From Streptomyces sp. NBC_01233 (GTDB lineage: Bacteria > Actinomycetota > Actinomycetes > Streptomycetales > Streptomycetaceae): a DNA stretch of 64,000 nucleotides. Position 1 is the stretch's first letter, and every line of letters starts with the position of its first letter. Location of the stretch: assembly GCF_035989305.1 (NCBI RefSeq), contig NZ_CP108514.1, positions 7,606,501 to 7,670,500 of the forward strand, in the 5' to 3' direction. The notes under the pieces were generated by a model, which did not search any database, had not been told where the DNA came from, and saw nothing but the letters and a program-made list of their open reading frames with translations. A program made the translations under genes and the position numbers. This document shows, piece by piece, positions 1-8,796 of the stretch.

Positions 1-1220
1 GTCGTGAGGGTGGGCCGCACCTACCACGCCTACGCGACCAACGGTGAGGCGGCGAACATCCAGCACGCCACGTCCACGGACCTGGTCCACTGGTCCCCGG
101 CCGAGACGGACCCCCTGCCCCGCCTCGGGGACTGGGCGGAGCCGACGCGTTCTCTCGTATGGGCGCCGGAGGTATTCGCCAACGGACACGGATTCACCAT
201 GCATTACACCGCTCGCGACCGGGCCAGCGGCAAGCAGTGCATCGGCGTCGCCCTGTCGTCCTCACCCGACGGCCCGTTCCTGCCCACCGGCAAGGGACCA
301 CTGGTCTGCCCGGCCGAGCAGGGGGCGCCATCGACGCCGCGAGCCATACGGAGGACGGCCGGCGGTACCTGCTCTGGAAGAACGACGGGAACTGCTGCGA
401 GCTGGCCACCCGGATCTACCTGCAGCCGGTCTCCTGGGACGGAACCCGTACGACGGGAGAGCCCGTCGCTTTGATCGGGCAGGACCGCGAATGGGAGGGG
501 AAACTTGTCGAGGCCCCGACCCTCGTGCGGCGTGACGGCCGCTACGTGCTGTTCTACTCGGCCGACTTCTACGGTGACCACCACTACAAGACGAGCTACG
601 CGGTGGCCACTCGGCTGACGGGCCCCTACGTCAAGGCGACGACGCCGCTGATGTCCACCGAGTCCTTCAGCGGCACGGTCCGCGGCCCCGGAGGGCAGGA
701 TGTCGTGACCGGTCCGGACGGGCAGGACCGGATCCTCTTCCACGGCTGGAGTCATGACGGCCCCGAGCGACGCTTCCTGTACGCGGCGGACCTCGGCTTC
801 GCGGACGGCCGTCCGGTCGTTCGCGGCAGCAAGGTACTCCATCAGGCGGAGAGCGCACGGGTGCACCGGGCGGTCGTCCGTGATGCGGCAGAGGCCCTCG
901 ACGGTCGGGCGGTCGGCGGGATCGACCACCCGGACAGCTTCGTCGAGTTCTCCGTCTTCGCCGCCTCGGCGGGACCGCACACGCTGACGGTCCGGTACGG
1001 CAACGGTTCCCGGGACGGCGCCGACGGGCCGGTACCGGCCTCCCACAGCCTCACCGTCAACGGGCAGGCTCCGGCCGACGGACGGGTGGACTATCCGTAC
1101 ACCGGATGGGACAACTGGCAGCAGGCGAGCGTGCCTGTCTCCTTGCGTCGGGGCTGGAACACCGTACGCCTGACCAAGGGCGATTACTACGCGGAACTCG
1201 ACTCCGTGGAAGTGGCCTGA
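1..1220 (+). pseudogene. GH43-like glycosidase with C-terminal CBM6/35-like domain, frameshifted; 5' end outside window
   Basis: The reading frame enters from the left edge and encodes a five-bladed beta-propeller glycosidase of the GH43 type: a WAPEVF blade motif, then ASHTEDGRRYLLWKND, then an EAPTLVRRDGRYVLFYS blade carrying the likely catalytic Glu. The C-terminal ~130 residues look like a carbohydrate-binding module (AGGIDHPDSFVEF-like start, WDNWQQASV, strands ending in LDSVEVA). The frame is broken at the G-run 321-325: frame 1 runs up to CPAEQG and the same protein continues in frame 3 from GAIDAASHTED. One extra G would restore GGAID, so either a real one-base deletion or a homopolymer sequencing error. 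Likely a secreted plant-polysaccharide enzyme, but its signal peptide is not in view. Converges on the lectin gene at 1272. Confidence 0.75.
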
Positions 1221-1240
1221 GGCTGCCTCAGCTGGTGCGG

Positions 1241-1267
1241 GTGGAGGGTCCGCGGCGGACCCTCCAC
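1241..1267. terminator. Bidirectional hairpin terminator
   Basis: A perfect 11-bp stem (GTGGAGGGTCC paired with GGACCCTCCAC) with a 5-nt loop sits between two convergent genes that end at 1220 and 1272. No T-tract, as is usual for actinomycete terminators. Confidence 0.7.
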
Positions 1268-1271
1268 AGCG

Positions 1272-2135
1272 TCAGCCCCACTTCTGGTGATTCGAGCCGT
1301 CGCAGGGCACGGCCCGCAGCCCTTGGCCGCTGTCGTCCAGACAGGCTCCGGTGGTCCGGCTCTTGATCTCTACCGATGCGTCGGTCAGGGGTGTGACCAC
1401 CCACTTCTGTGTGGCGGCCTTGCTGCAGGACGCCCCCTGCAGCGCGGAGTCGCCGCTGTCCAAACAGGCGCCGGTGGCGTGGTTGCGCAGTTCGCTGGTG
1501 CCGTCGGGATACGGGTGGACCGTCCACCTCTGGTAGCTCATTCCGTTGGGCGCGAAGGAACGCAGGCCCTTGTCGAGGCTGTGGTCCAGACAGTTGCCCG
1601 TGACCCGGTTGACGAAGATCCGGCTGTGGTCGTCGAGCTGCGGTCCGGCCTTTCCGACCGCCTTGGGGGACGCCGCCTGCCGACCCGGTGCGCCTTGCCC
1701 GGGTGCTGAACCCGACGGCCACGGACCGAACAACGCCAGAGCGCCGCCGCACAACAGGCCGGCGCACGCACCGCCCGCGGCCCACACCCAGCGGTGCGAT
1801 ACCCACCGACCTGCCGTACGCCGCCAACGGCGCCACCGGCCCTCCGTAGCGGCGGACGGGCCCGCGCCCGCGGGCGGTTTCGGCTGGCACCGGTCCGCCG
1901 CCTCCCACAGGGCGCGGTACTCAGAGGGGTCCGCGCCCAAGGCCCGGCACAGGTCGTGGACGGTCGACCACGGCGGGACCGTGCTGCCCCGCAAGTAGCG
2001 CGACAGCGACGAATCACTGGTCATCACCTCGGATTCCAGTGAACGCAGCGTGCGACCGGATCGCCGCTGCAAAGCCTTCAGCGCACTCCCCAACTGCTGC
2101 GCCGCACTGCCGTGTGGTTCGTCGAGGCCTGTCAC
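1272..2135 (-). CDS. Membrane-anchored HTH (XRE-like) protein with extracytoplasmic ricin-type lectin domain
   Basis: 287 residues from a GTG at 2135, chosen because GGAAAGGGG lies 3-4 bases upstream; a longer frame exists but lacks a ribosome site. Residues ~10-65 are a cytoplasmic helix-turn-helix of the Streptomyces XRE type (LGSALKALQRRSG, SLSRYLRGSTVPPW). A single membrane helix follows at ~100-120 (WAAGGACAGLLCGGALALF). The C-terminal ~135 residues are a beta-trefoil lectin with ACLD and QxW-type repeats (YQRW, TQKW, HQKW). The layout suggests a one-piece transmembrane regulator that senses glycan outside and binds DNA inside; this is inference. Its lectin half resembles the secreted lectin at 3290, so the two are probably paralogous. 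Divergent from the NlpC/P60-like gene at 2531. Confidence 0.85.
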   Translation of the reverse strand: MTGLDEPHGSAAQQLGSALKALQRRSGRTLRSLESEVMTSDSSLSRYLRGSTVPPWSTVHDLCRALGADPSEYRALWEAADRCQPKPPAGAGPSAATEGRWRRWRRTAGRWVSHRWVWAAGGACAGLLCGGALALFGPWPSGSAPGQGAPGRQAASPKAVGKAGPQLDDHSRIFVNRVTGNCLDHSLDKGLRSFAPNGMSYQRWTVHPYPDGTSELRNHATGACLDSGDSALQGASCSKAATQKWVVTPLTDASVEIKSRTTGACLDDSGQGLRAVPCDGSNHQKWG

Positions 2136-2530
2136 GTTCGCCCCTTTCCGACGGCCGCACACTGATGCTTCGCAGGCCGCTTCATGTCCCGGGATGGTCA
2201 TGTCCCAGCAGGTCAGAACCTTAGGGATCCCGACATCGGTGAAGCAAACGGGACAGCCTTGCCCTGGCCGCATCGCCGCCCGCAGACTCCTTCTCGTCCG
2301 GCCCCGCAGCCCGTGCAAGCGCCGCATCGCGGCCTCGCATCTCCGGCACGGGTGTCACCGAGGACGACCGAACCGTCCCTCCCCCCCCCAGACTCCAGGG
2401 CTTCGCAGCCTTCACCGCCACGGCCCGTATCGGCTCCCGTGTCGGCCTGGAGTCCTGACGCCCTTGCCCGGCCGCGTGGACCGGCGCCTCCATCCGCCAC
2501 AAGCGAGAACACAGAAACAGGAGAATCCAC
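2136..2530. other. Divergent intergenic region, no gene seen
   Basis: About 395 bases between the divergent HTH-lectin gene and the secreted peptidase-like gene; open frames here are short or antisense and look non-coding. It must hold both promoters. A C-run (CCCCCCCC) lies near 2386. No operator stood out. Confidence 0.5.
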
Positions 2531-3166
2531 ATGTCCAAGAAGACCACCCGCCGTTGGGGTGTGGCAGCGTTGACAGCGGTCCTGTGCGCCGGGTCCGTCG
2601 CCCTGACTGCGCCGTCCGCGCCCGCGGCTCCTTCCGTATCCGCGGCGTCCGCGGCGTGGGCGACCGCCGAGGTGGGCGGTGCCCTCGCGCCCTGGGCCGA
2701 TCAGGCCGGATCGGCCCCTGCGGTCCAGGCGGCTCCCCGTATCACCCGCGCCCAGGTGCTGGCACGGGCGAAGACCTGGCTGACCGCGAACAACGGCCGC
2801 CCCGTCCCCTACAGCCAGAACAAGCGGTGGAAGGACGGATACCGGCAGGACTGCTCCGGTTACGTCTCGATGGCGCTGGGGCTCTCGAAGCCCGGCCCCA
2901 ACACCGTCTCGCTGAAGAACGACGGGTTCACGCGCCGGATCTCAATGAAGGACCTGGCCCCCGGCGACCTGGTCATCAAGGCCAACAGCAACAACCCCGA
3001 CAACCGCCACGTGGTCATCTTCGACGGCTGGGCCAACAACGCCCACACCGTCTACAAGTCCTACGAGCAGGCGGGCGGGGTCGGTACCCGCTGGAAGCAG
3101 CACTCCTACGGGGTGAACGGCCGTGACGGCTACCACGCCTACCGGCCCGTCAACATCGTGGGCTGA
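2531..3166 (+). CDS. Secreted NlpC/P60-type peptidoglycan amidase/endopeptidase
   Basis: 211 residues with an AGGAG site 7 bases before the ATG. The N-terminus is a Sec signal peptide (SKKTTRRWG, hydrophobic ALTAVLCAGSVALTAPSAPA). After an Ala-rich linker the mature domain has the papain-like pattern of NlpC/P60 proteins: DCSGYVSMALG carries the candidate catalytic Cys (~residue 111), LAPGDLV follows, and NRHVVIFDGW carries the candidate His (~157). Such enzymes cut peptide bonds in cell-wall muropeptides outside the cell. The two lectin-type genes on either side suggest a cell-surface or wall-related locus. The active-site assignment is by pattern, not alignment. Confidence 0.82.
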   Translation: MSKKTTRRWGVAALTAVLCAGSVALTAPSAPAAPSVSAASAAWATAEVGGALAPWADQAGSAPAVQAAPRITRAQVLARAKTWLTANNGRPVPYSQNKRWKDGYRQDCSGYVSMALGLSKPGPNTVSLKNDGFTRRISMKDLAPGDLVIKANSNNPDNRHVVIFDGWANNAHTVYKSYEQAGGVGTRWKQHSYGVNGRDGYHAYRPVNIVG

Positions 3167-3216
3167 TCCGTCCATCCGTCCATCCGTCCATCCGTCCGTC
3201 CGTCCATCCGTCCGTT
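3167..3216. repeat. Short tandem repeat (CCGT/CCAT units)
   Basis: Immediately after the stop codon at 3166 there is a run of 4-base units alternating CCGT and CCAT, about twelve units long. Slippage-prone; it lies in the untranslated gap before the lectin gene. Confidence 0.85.
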
Positions 3217-3289
3217 CGCACGGGGCGGGGCGGTGCCCCGCCCCGCGCAGCCATCCGTAGTACCCCCTCCCCATCGACCGAGGAGAGTC

Positions 3290-3787
3290 ATGAACACCGT
3301 TTCGACGACAACGAAGAGGCTCCGGGCAACCGTCGCGTGCGTGCTGCTCGCCGCGGGCCTGGCTACGGCCAGCGCCACCCACGAGGCCGACGCGGCCCCG
3401 ACGAGCGCGCTCGACAGCGTCCAGAGCTTCCGCAACGATGCGACGTCGGCCTGCCTGGACGACAGCGAGCACGGGATCCGGACGTACACCTGCCTGGGCA
3501 ACGACCACCAGAAGTGGAACGTCCACCGGTGGGCCGACGGCACCCGTGAACTGCGGAACATCAAGACGGGCAGGTGCTTGACCGACAGCCCCGGGGGCAA
3601 GGTCACGCCCTATCCGTGCGACAAGGCCAAGGACCAGAGCTGGATCGTGCACCGCTACCCCGACGGGGCTGTCGAGTTGAAGAACCAGCAGACCGGCCTG
3701 TGCCTGGACGACAGCCCGGCCCACCACCTCCGTACCTTCCCGTGCGGGACCCACAGCCAGAAGAGCCCGTACCAGACCTGGCGCTGA
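3290..3787 (+). CDS. Secreted ricin-type beta-trefoil lectin
   Basis: 165 residues from the ATG at 3290 (AGGAGAG six bases upstream; in-frame upstream codons have no ribosome site). A signal peptide covers ~1-38 (KRLRATVACVLLAAGLATA, ending near EADAA). The rest is one beta-trefoil with three internal repeats, each with a CLD/CLT start and a QxW-type end (HQKW, DQSW, YQTW), the hallmark of ricin B-type sugar-binding domains. There is no catalytic module, so it is probably a stand-alone secreted glycan-binding protein. The ELRN/DGT segments match those of the membrane lectin at 1272-2135, suggesting a shared ligand or duplication. Confidence 0.85.
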   Translation: MNTVSTTTKRLRATVACVLLAAGLATASATHEADAAPTSALDSVQSFRNDATSACLDDSEHGIRTYTCLGNDHQKWNVHRWADGTRELRNIKTGRCLTDSPGGKVTPYPCDKAKDQSWIVHRYPDGAVELKNQQTGLCLDDSPAHHLRTFPCGTHSQKSPYQTWR

Positions 3788-3981
3788 GCGGGTAGGCGGC
3801 AGCGATCCTGGCAGCGGGGGCGCCGCTGGCCAGGCCAGGCCAGGCCGTACGCCGGCCTTGCGGCGGCCAGGATCGTATCCGTCTGGACACGCGGCTGGCA
3901 TGGAAGCGCCACCCGCGGGGCTGGAGCGGCCTCTCGAATGCGTCGGCAATCGGAAATCCGGTCGGCCTGGTGGGCCCTGGC

Positions 3982-4166
3982 CTACAGCCAGTCGCGCTTC
4001 TTGAAGATGACGTACAGGCTGACGCAGACCACCGCCATCAGGAGGACGGCGAACGGGTAGCCGGCTGCCCAGTGGAGTTCCGGCATGACCTCGAAGTTCA
4101 TGCCGTAGATCGTGCCGACCAGGGTGGGGGCGAAGAGGGTGGCGGCCCACGAGGAGATCTTCTTGA
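3982..4166 (-). pseudogene. corA: corA 3'-end fragment 1 (probable native 3' end, outer attachment junction)
   Basis: In the minus frame this encodes the last ~61 residues of CorA: KKISSWAATLFAPTLVGT, the YGMNF pore signature, the second membrane helix and the KKRDWL tail with a TAG stop, as in the intact corA at 60290. Homology to corA stops at the end of the 13-bp core GAGATCTTCTTGA (4154-4166). Downstream of the stop there are no TCCCCAG repeats, unlike the other copies, so this is most likely the original chromosomal 3' end pushed away by integration. An open frame continues into foreign sequence to 4215 but is unlikely to make a useful protein. Confidence 0.85.
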
Positions 4167-4334
4167 AGTCGTCACCCTCACACCGCTGACCTGCGGAAAG
4201 CGCCCGGAGAGGCACGCCGACCTGCGGCGATCCGCCTTTCCGGCCCTTTCGCCGTGCTGCCCGTTTGTACGGCTGATCCTCCCCAGCCGCGCCCCAACGA
4301 GGCTTCGTTCTCCCCAGATCCTCCCCAGTCGCGG
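4167..4334. repeat. Element-end sequence with arm-type TCCCCAG repeats (copy 1)
   Basis: Starts at the corA homology break. It shares CTGACCTGCGG, a CCTTTCGCCGT segment, and a cluster of TCCCCAG/GCCCCAAC repeats (~4278-4330) with the matching regions at 13024-13190 and 39300-39470. The first repeat lies ~113 bases from the core in all three, a layout like integrase arm-binding sites. Confidence 0.65.
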
Positions 4335-4710
4335 TCGCTTGCGCACGGCTCCCCGAAGACCTCGCTGGTACAGAGATCAGCGGAGGCGGAGACGGCGCAG
4401 TGCCATGACGGTGCCATCGGGCAGACCAGGCCCGGGCCCGCCGCTGTCACTACACACGGCGAACCCGCCTCTCACCCGGGATAGTTCCGGCAGAATCCCC
4501 ACGCTCAAGCCGTTGGCCAGGACATACACCGAGGTCCAGCTGGAGTACCGGCCGCTGGGGCTGCGGGCCCGGCGCGAGGTGTCCGATCCGATCGCGAGTG
4601 GTCAGGCACCTCGCCGCGCGGACCGTGCCCGTCGTACGGGCCAGGCGCCCGGCCGTCCCCTGTCTCGGCGGCCCGTGGCGGGCCGGGCGCCCGCATCCGC
4701 CTGGGAGGGG
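4335..4710. other. No gene recognised
   Basis: About 375 bases between the element-end repeats and the stop of the hydratase gene. Open frames are antisense or unrelated to known families. I see no convincing gene or structure. Confidence 0.4.
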
Positions 4711-5496
4711 TCAGCCCCTTGCTTGCTGGTGGAGAGCAGCTGCCAGGAGATGGGAGTCGAGCACGGAGACGTCTGCCGTCCTGTCCGCCCGTGCGTAGCT
4801 GGCCAGCATCCGTTTGGTCAGGACGAGTGCTTCGGGCGAGCGTCGGACGAGGGGCCTGGTCCAGGAGTCGATCACCTTGTCCAGCTGGTCGAGCGGGGCG
4901 GTCCGGTGAAGCAGACCGATACGGTGGGCGGTGTCGGCGTCGAAGACGTCGCAGGTGAGCATGAGCTCGCGAATCCTGGAGGCGCCGGCCTCGGAGACCA
5001 GGCGTCCCATCGCCCCGCCCCACGCCGGCGGTAGCCCGATGCCGACCTCCGGCATGCGAAAGCGGCTGGTGTCGGCACCGGCGCGCAGATCGCAGAAGGC
5101 GGCGAGGGCCAGGCCCGCGCCGATGACCCGCCCGTGTAGCCGGGCGATGGTGACCGCGTGGGTGTTCTCCAGGGCCTGGCACAGGCGGTGCGCCTTGTCG
5201 GCGATGCGCCGCAGGCCCGCCCCCGACGGATCGTCGGCCAGCGCCTCCCGGTACTCGTCGCGGTCGGCACCCAGGCAGAAGTCCGGACCCAGCGACGACA
5301 GCGTCAGGATCCGGACGTCGGGTCTCTCGTGGAGGTCGTCGAGCAGGGCGATGAGGTCGTCGAGGACCGCGGTGTCCAGCGTGTCGTCCTGCCCCCAGGG
5401 GTTGAGGCGGACGTGCAGGACGGGGCCGTCCTGCTCGGCACGGATCGCCTTGGGCGCGGTCCGGGTGCGCACGGGGGAGGGGGTCCATTCGGTCAT
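4711..5496 (-). CDS. Enoyl-CoA hydratase/isomerase family protein
   Basis: 261 residues, normal length for the crotonase family. The fold signatures are present: the oxyanion-hole segment SLGPDFCLGADRDE (~70-83), HGRVIGAGLALAAFCDLRAG (~120-140) and the glycine-rich FRMPEVGIGLPPAWGG segment. Members act on acyl-CoA thioesters (hydration, isomerisation or C-C cleavage). The start overlaps the stop of the P450 gene by four bases (ATGA), so it is translated with it as the last gene after the conservon. The substrate is unknown; coupling to P450s suggests oxidation of a CoA-linked or lipophilic compound. Confidence 0.85.
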   Translation of the reverse strand: MTEWTPSPVRTRTAPKAIRAEQDGPVLHVRLNPWGQDDTLDTAVLDDLIALLDDLHERPDVRILTLSSLGPDFCLGADRDEYREALADDPSGAGLRRIADKAHRLCQALENTHAVTIARLHGRVIGAGLALAAFCDLRAGADTSRFRMPEVGIGLPPAWGGAMGRLVSEAGASRIRELMLTCDVFDADTAHRIGLLHRTAPLDQLDKVIDSWTRPLVRRSPEALVLTKRMLASYARADRTADVSVLDSHLLAAALHQQARG

Positions 5497-6740
5497 GCGA
5501 GTGCCACGTCCAGGTTGAGGAGGCGCCGGAACGCCACACGCGGCGCCATCGACGGGGGGCGTACGAGAGTGAGACGGGGAAGGCGCCGGATCAGCCGGCG
5601 GAGCAGGGTCTGGGCTTCGAGGCGGGCCAGTGGCGCGCCGAGGCAGTAGTGGATGCCGCCGCTGAAGGCGAGGTGGCCGGGCACGCGTGCGGGGTCGAAC
5701 CGGTCCGGGTCGCCGTGCCTGGCCGGGTCCCGGTGCGCCGCGGCGACCATGAGGTGGACCATCTCGTCGCGGCGGATCTCGAAGCCTCCCAGCACGGTGT
5801 CCTCCGGGGCGACCCGGCTGATCACGTGGGTGGGCGGGTCGTGGCGAAGCGTTTCTTCAGCGAACCCGGGTACGAGGTCCGGGTTGTCCGCGACCATGTC
5901 CCAGCGCTCGGGGCTCTCGACGAGCCGCAACGTCATCGTCGAGAGGAGGGTCGCTGTGGTCTCCAGGGCGGCCAGCAGGACGAACAGCACCAGGAAGTAG
6001 ACCGCCTCGTCGGCCTTGTCCCGGTCGGGTTCGATCGCGTCCCACGTCCGGATCCATCCGGTGACGGGGTCGTTCCCGGGGTGGGAGCGCCGGTCGCGCA
6101 CCAGCTCCATGAAATAGGCCCGGAGTTCGGCGGTGGCCGTGTCGGACAGGGCCAGCTGGCTGGCCGACGGCAGCAGCTCCTGGGTGAAGACCTGATCGTG
6201 CGTCAACTGGCGGAGCGTGGACCAGTCGGCCCGCGGCAGCCCGAGCCAGTCACCTATGGTGGCGACCGGCAGCTCCTCGCAGACGAGCTCCGAGAAGTCC
6301 GCCTCGCCGGTGTGTATTCGCTCGGTGAAGGCGTCGAGGAGCCGATCCGCGGTCCGTTCCACATTGTGGCCGATGCGCTCGACGGTGGACCGGTCGAACG
6401 TGCCCGCCGCCCGGCGCACCCTGGTGTGGTCGGGGGCGTTGAGCGCGGCGAGGGTATTGCTCATCTCGCGCGAGGAAGGCGCGTTCCAGCGCGTCCCGGG
6501 CCCCTGGCGCTCCCGCCATTCCCGGTCGGGCTCCAGCCATTGACGACTGCGCAGGACCTGGTCGCAGGCGGCGAAGCCGGTCACGGCGAAGCCGCCCCAG
6601 GGGGCGGGGACCACCTCACCCCGCGCGAGGAGCTCGGCGTATATCGGGAAGGGGTCGGCCTGCCCTCTTGCCGTTCGCAGACGGGAGAAGAGGGAGGCGG
6701 ACGCCCGGCGGTCGTACGACGGAGTTGTGGTAACCCCCAT
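5493..6740 (-). CDS. Cytochrome P450
   Basis: 415 residues from the ATG at 6740, preceded by AAAGGAG (earlier in-frame starts lack a site). Landmarks in order: I-helix LLAALETTATLL (~250), ExxR as EETLR, and the heme loop FSGGIHYCLGAPLARLE with the Cys ligand (~365). The I-helix has ALETT in place of the usual AGxET. Soluble bacterial class, needing ferredoxin partners that are not encoded nearby. It follows the conservon P450 after a 104-base gap, so it may be co-transcribed or have its own promoter, and overlaps the enoyl-CoA hydratase by four bases. Confidence 0.9.
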   Translation of the reverse strand: MGVTTTPSYDRRASASLFSRLRTARGQADPFPIYAELLARGEVVPAPWGGFAVTGFAACDQVLRSRQWLEPDREWRERQGPGTRWNAPSSREMSNTLAALNAPDHTRVRRAAGTFDRSTVERIGHNVERTADRLLDAFTERIHTGEADFSELVCEELPVATIGDWLGLPRADWSTLRQLTHDQVFTQELLPSASQLALSDTATAELRAYFMELVRDRRSHPGNDPVTGWIRTWDAIEPDRDKADEAVYFLVLFVLLAALETTATLLSTMTLRLVESPERWDMVADNPDLVPGFAEETLRHDPPTHVISRVAPEDTVLGGFEIRRDEMVHLMVAAAHRDPARHGDPDRFDPARVPGHLAFSGGIHYCLGAPLARLEAQTLLRRLIRRLPRLTLVRPPSMAPRVAFRRLLNLDVALA

Positions 6741-6844
6741 GACGGCGGCTCCTTTCTGAGAACCAGCCGCCATGCCTACCCACATGATCGTTAGAGCATC
6801 CACTACCACTGAGTACGCAGGAGGTTACTAGAATCACACTCGGC

Positions 6845-8221
6845 TCACTCGCCCCTGGTCCAGGCCAGGAAGCGGCTGAACAGGCCGCCCTTGGGCTGTG
6901 GCGCGGCACCAGTGCTCGTGCGCGAGGGGCCGGCGGCGGGCGAGGAGACCGCCGCCTGCTGCTGCGAGGCCTGGCCCGCGTTCGATCCGGCCGGCTTGGA
7001 CGCCTGGGGGGCGGCCTTCGGGGTGAAGCGGATCGGGAGGGTGACCAGGGTGCGGCTCCACGGGCTCGGAGCCCAGGTGAGCGCCTTGAACGGGACGCGC
7101 ATCTCCACGTCGAGGAGCTGGTTGAGCAGCGTCTCCACGGCCGTCACGGTGATCATGAAAGCCGGGTCCTTGGCGGGACAGGCGTGCGGGCCCGCCCCGA
7201 ACGCCAGGTGCGCCTTGGCGCTGAGCTGTTCGCGGTGTTCGGTCAGCTTCGGGTCCGTGTTGGCCGCGGCGAACGAGATGAGGACCGGGTCGTTGGCCCG
7301 GACCACCCTGTCGCCGAGCTCGACGTCGTGCGTCGGGTAGTGGGCCGCGTAGTTGGCGATCGGCGCGTAGTTCCAGAGGGTCTGGGAGACCGCGTCCTCG
7401 ACCGGGAGGCCGACCTGCCAGTCCTCCCCGAGGTACAGGGCGCTGCTGGTGCCGATGGCCGCGGCCAGCGGCGCGGTGCCGCCGGAGAGCAGGGTGACGA
7501 GCTGGTGCAGGACCTCCTCGTCGCTCAGCTGGGCCGGGTGCTCCATCAGACGCGTCGTCAGGTCGTCCTTCGGACGGCGCCGCTTGAGGGCGATCAGCTC
7601 CGTGAGCGCCCCGCCGAGCACCTCGTCGGCCCCGGGGGTCCCCTCGAAGATGCCGCTGATCCCGGCGATCACGCGGTCGCCGATCTCGGGCGGGCAGCCG
7701 AACAGTTCACTGAAGACCAGCAGGGGCAGCGGCTGGGCGTATTCGGCCATCAGCTCCGCCTGGCCGCGGATGTCGGTACTGAACTGGCTGATCAGGTAGT
7801 TGGCGGACTGCTGCGTCTGCCGGATGAGCTGGTGCTCGTTGACGGTCGCGAGACTGTCGGTCACCGCCCCGCGCAGCCGGGCGTGCGCCGCGCCGTCGCT
7901 GAAGAGGGCGTTGGGGCGGTAGCCCATCATGGGCAGGGCCGGGCTGCCGGCCGGGACGCGCCCTTCGTTGAGGGCGTTCCAGCGGCGGGAGTCGCGCACG
8001 AAGGAGGCGGGGTTCTGCAGGACGTACAGGGCGGCGTCGTAGCTGGTGACGAGCTCGGCCTGGACGTCGGGGGCGATGTCCACGGGCGCACTGGGTCCGT
8101 AGTGGCGCAGCTGCGCGTAGTGGCTGTCGGGGTCGGCTCCGAACGAGGGACCGTACATCTGGACGTTCCCGTGCGCGGGGCAGCCGGGGGGTATCTCCAT
8201 CGGTTCACGTGGCTGTTGCAT
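6845..8221 (-). CDS. cvnE: Conservon cytochrome P450 (CvnE type)
   Basis: 458 residues. The heme-binding segment FGAGPHACPAKDPA retains the Cys ligand, but the I-helix (LLSGGTAPLAAAIGTSS) lacks the canonical acid-alcohol pair, a feature of P450s of the conservon type. The C-terminal ~60 residues are a Pro/Ala/Ser/Gln-rich low-complexity tail, longer than a usual P450 end. It begins ten bases after the GTPase gene. In Streptomyces conservons the kinase, roadblock, DUF742 and GTPase proteins form a membrane complex that resembles a G-protein-coupled receptor system, and some conservons add a P450 as here. Its substrate is unknown. Confidence 0.88.
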   Translation of the reverse strand: MQQPREPMEIPPGCPAHGNVQMYGPSFGADPDSHYAQLRHYGPSAPVDIAPDVQAELVTSYDAALYVLQNPASFVRDSRRWNALNEGRVPAGSPALPMMGYRPNALFSDGAAHARLRGAVTDSLATVNEHQLIRQTQQSANYLISQFSTDIRGQAELMAEYAQPLPLLVFSELFGCPPEIGDRVIAGISGIFEGTPGADEVLGGALTELIALKRRRPKDDLTTRLMEHPAQLSDEEVLHQLVTLLSGGTAPLAAAIGTSSALYLGEDWQVGLPVEDAVSQTLWNYAPIANYAAHYPTHDVELGDRVVRANDPVLISFAAANTDPKLTEHREQLSAKAHLAFGAGPHACPAKDPAFMITVTAVETLLNQLLDVEMRVPFKALTWAPSPWSRTLVTLPIRFTPKAAPQASKPAGSNAGQASQQQAAVSSPAAGPSRTSTGAAPQPKGGLFSRFLAWTRGE

Positions 8222-8231
8222 TCCTGCGCTC

Positions 8232-8792
8232 CTAGCCGAGTTGGGACATGAGGTGTTTCACGAGGGTGATGAGGGCCTGCGCCGAGGAGTTCTCATCCCG
8301 TACGTCGCACTCCACGACAGGGGTCTCGTCGGTGAGGTTCAGCGCTTCGCGCACCTCGTCGAGTGGGTAGTGCGTGGTGCCCTCGAAGTGGTTCACGGCG
8401 ATGGCGTACGTCAGGCCGAAGCGCTCGACGAGGTCCAGGACGGGGAAGGACTCGTGCAGCCGCTCCGGATCGACCAGGACGAGTGCGCCCAGGGCGCCCC
8501 GGGAGAGCTCCTCCCACATCTCCTTGAAACGTTCCTGGCCGGGCGTACCGAAGAGGTAGAGCACCAGGGTGTCGCTGAGGGTCAGCCGGCCGAAGTCCAT
8601 GGCGACGGTGGTGGTCGTCTTGTCGGGCGTGCCCGACAGGTCATCGAAGCCCACGCTGGCCTCGGTGATCTCTTCCTCGGTCCGCAGGGGCTCGATCTCG
8701 GAGAGGCTGCCGATGCAGGTGGTCTTGCCGACCCCGAAGTGCCCCACAATGAGGATCTTCACCGCGTGGGAGACATCTGGATCCAGGTACAC
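8232..8792 (-). CDS. cvnD: Conservon small GTPase (CvnD)
   Basis: 186 residues from a GTG at 8792. The P-loop is GHFGVGKTT (~residues 17-25), and the switch II-like DxxG position reads LFGTPGQERF (~80-89), as in Ras-like and MglA-like bacterial GTPases; NHFEG occupies the base-recognition position where NKxD would be expected. These are the switch proteins of conservons, controlled by the roadblock partner CvnB. Lies 4 bases after cvnC and 10 bases before cvnE, clearly one operon. Confidence 0.9.
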   Translation of the reverse strand: MYLDPDVSHAVKILIVGHFGVGKTTCIGSLSEIEPLRTEEEITEASVGFDDLSGTPDKTTTTVAMDFGRLTLSDTLVLYLFGTPGQERFKEMWEELSRGALGALVLVDPERLHESFPVLDLVERFGLTYAIAVNHFEGTTHYPLDEVREALNLTDETPVVECDVRDENSSAQALITLVKHLMSQLG

Positions 8793-8796
8793 GCGT

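Noticed and set aside
3167..3216. CRISPR-like or regulatory repeat array
   Set aside because: Units are only 4 bases without spacers; a simple microsatellite.
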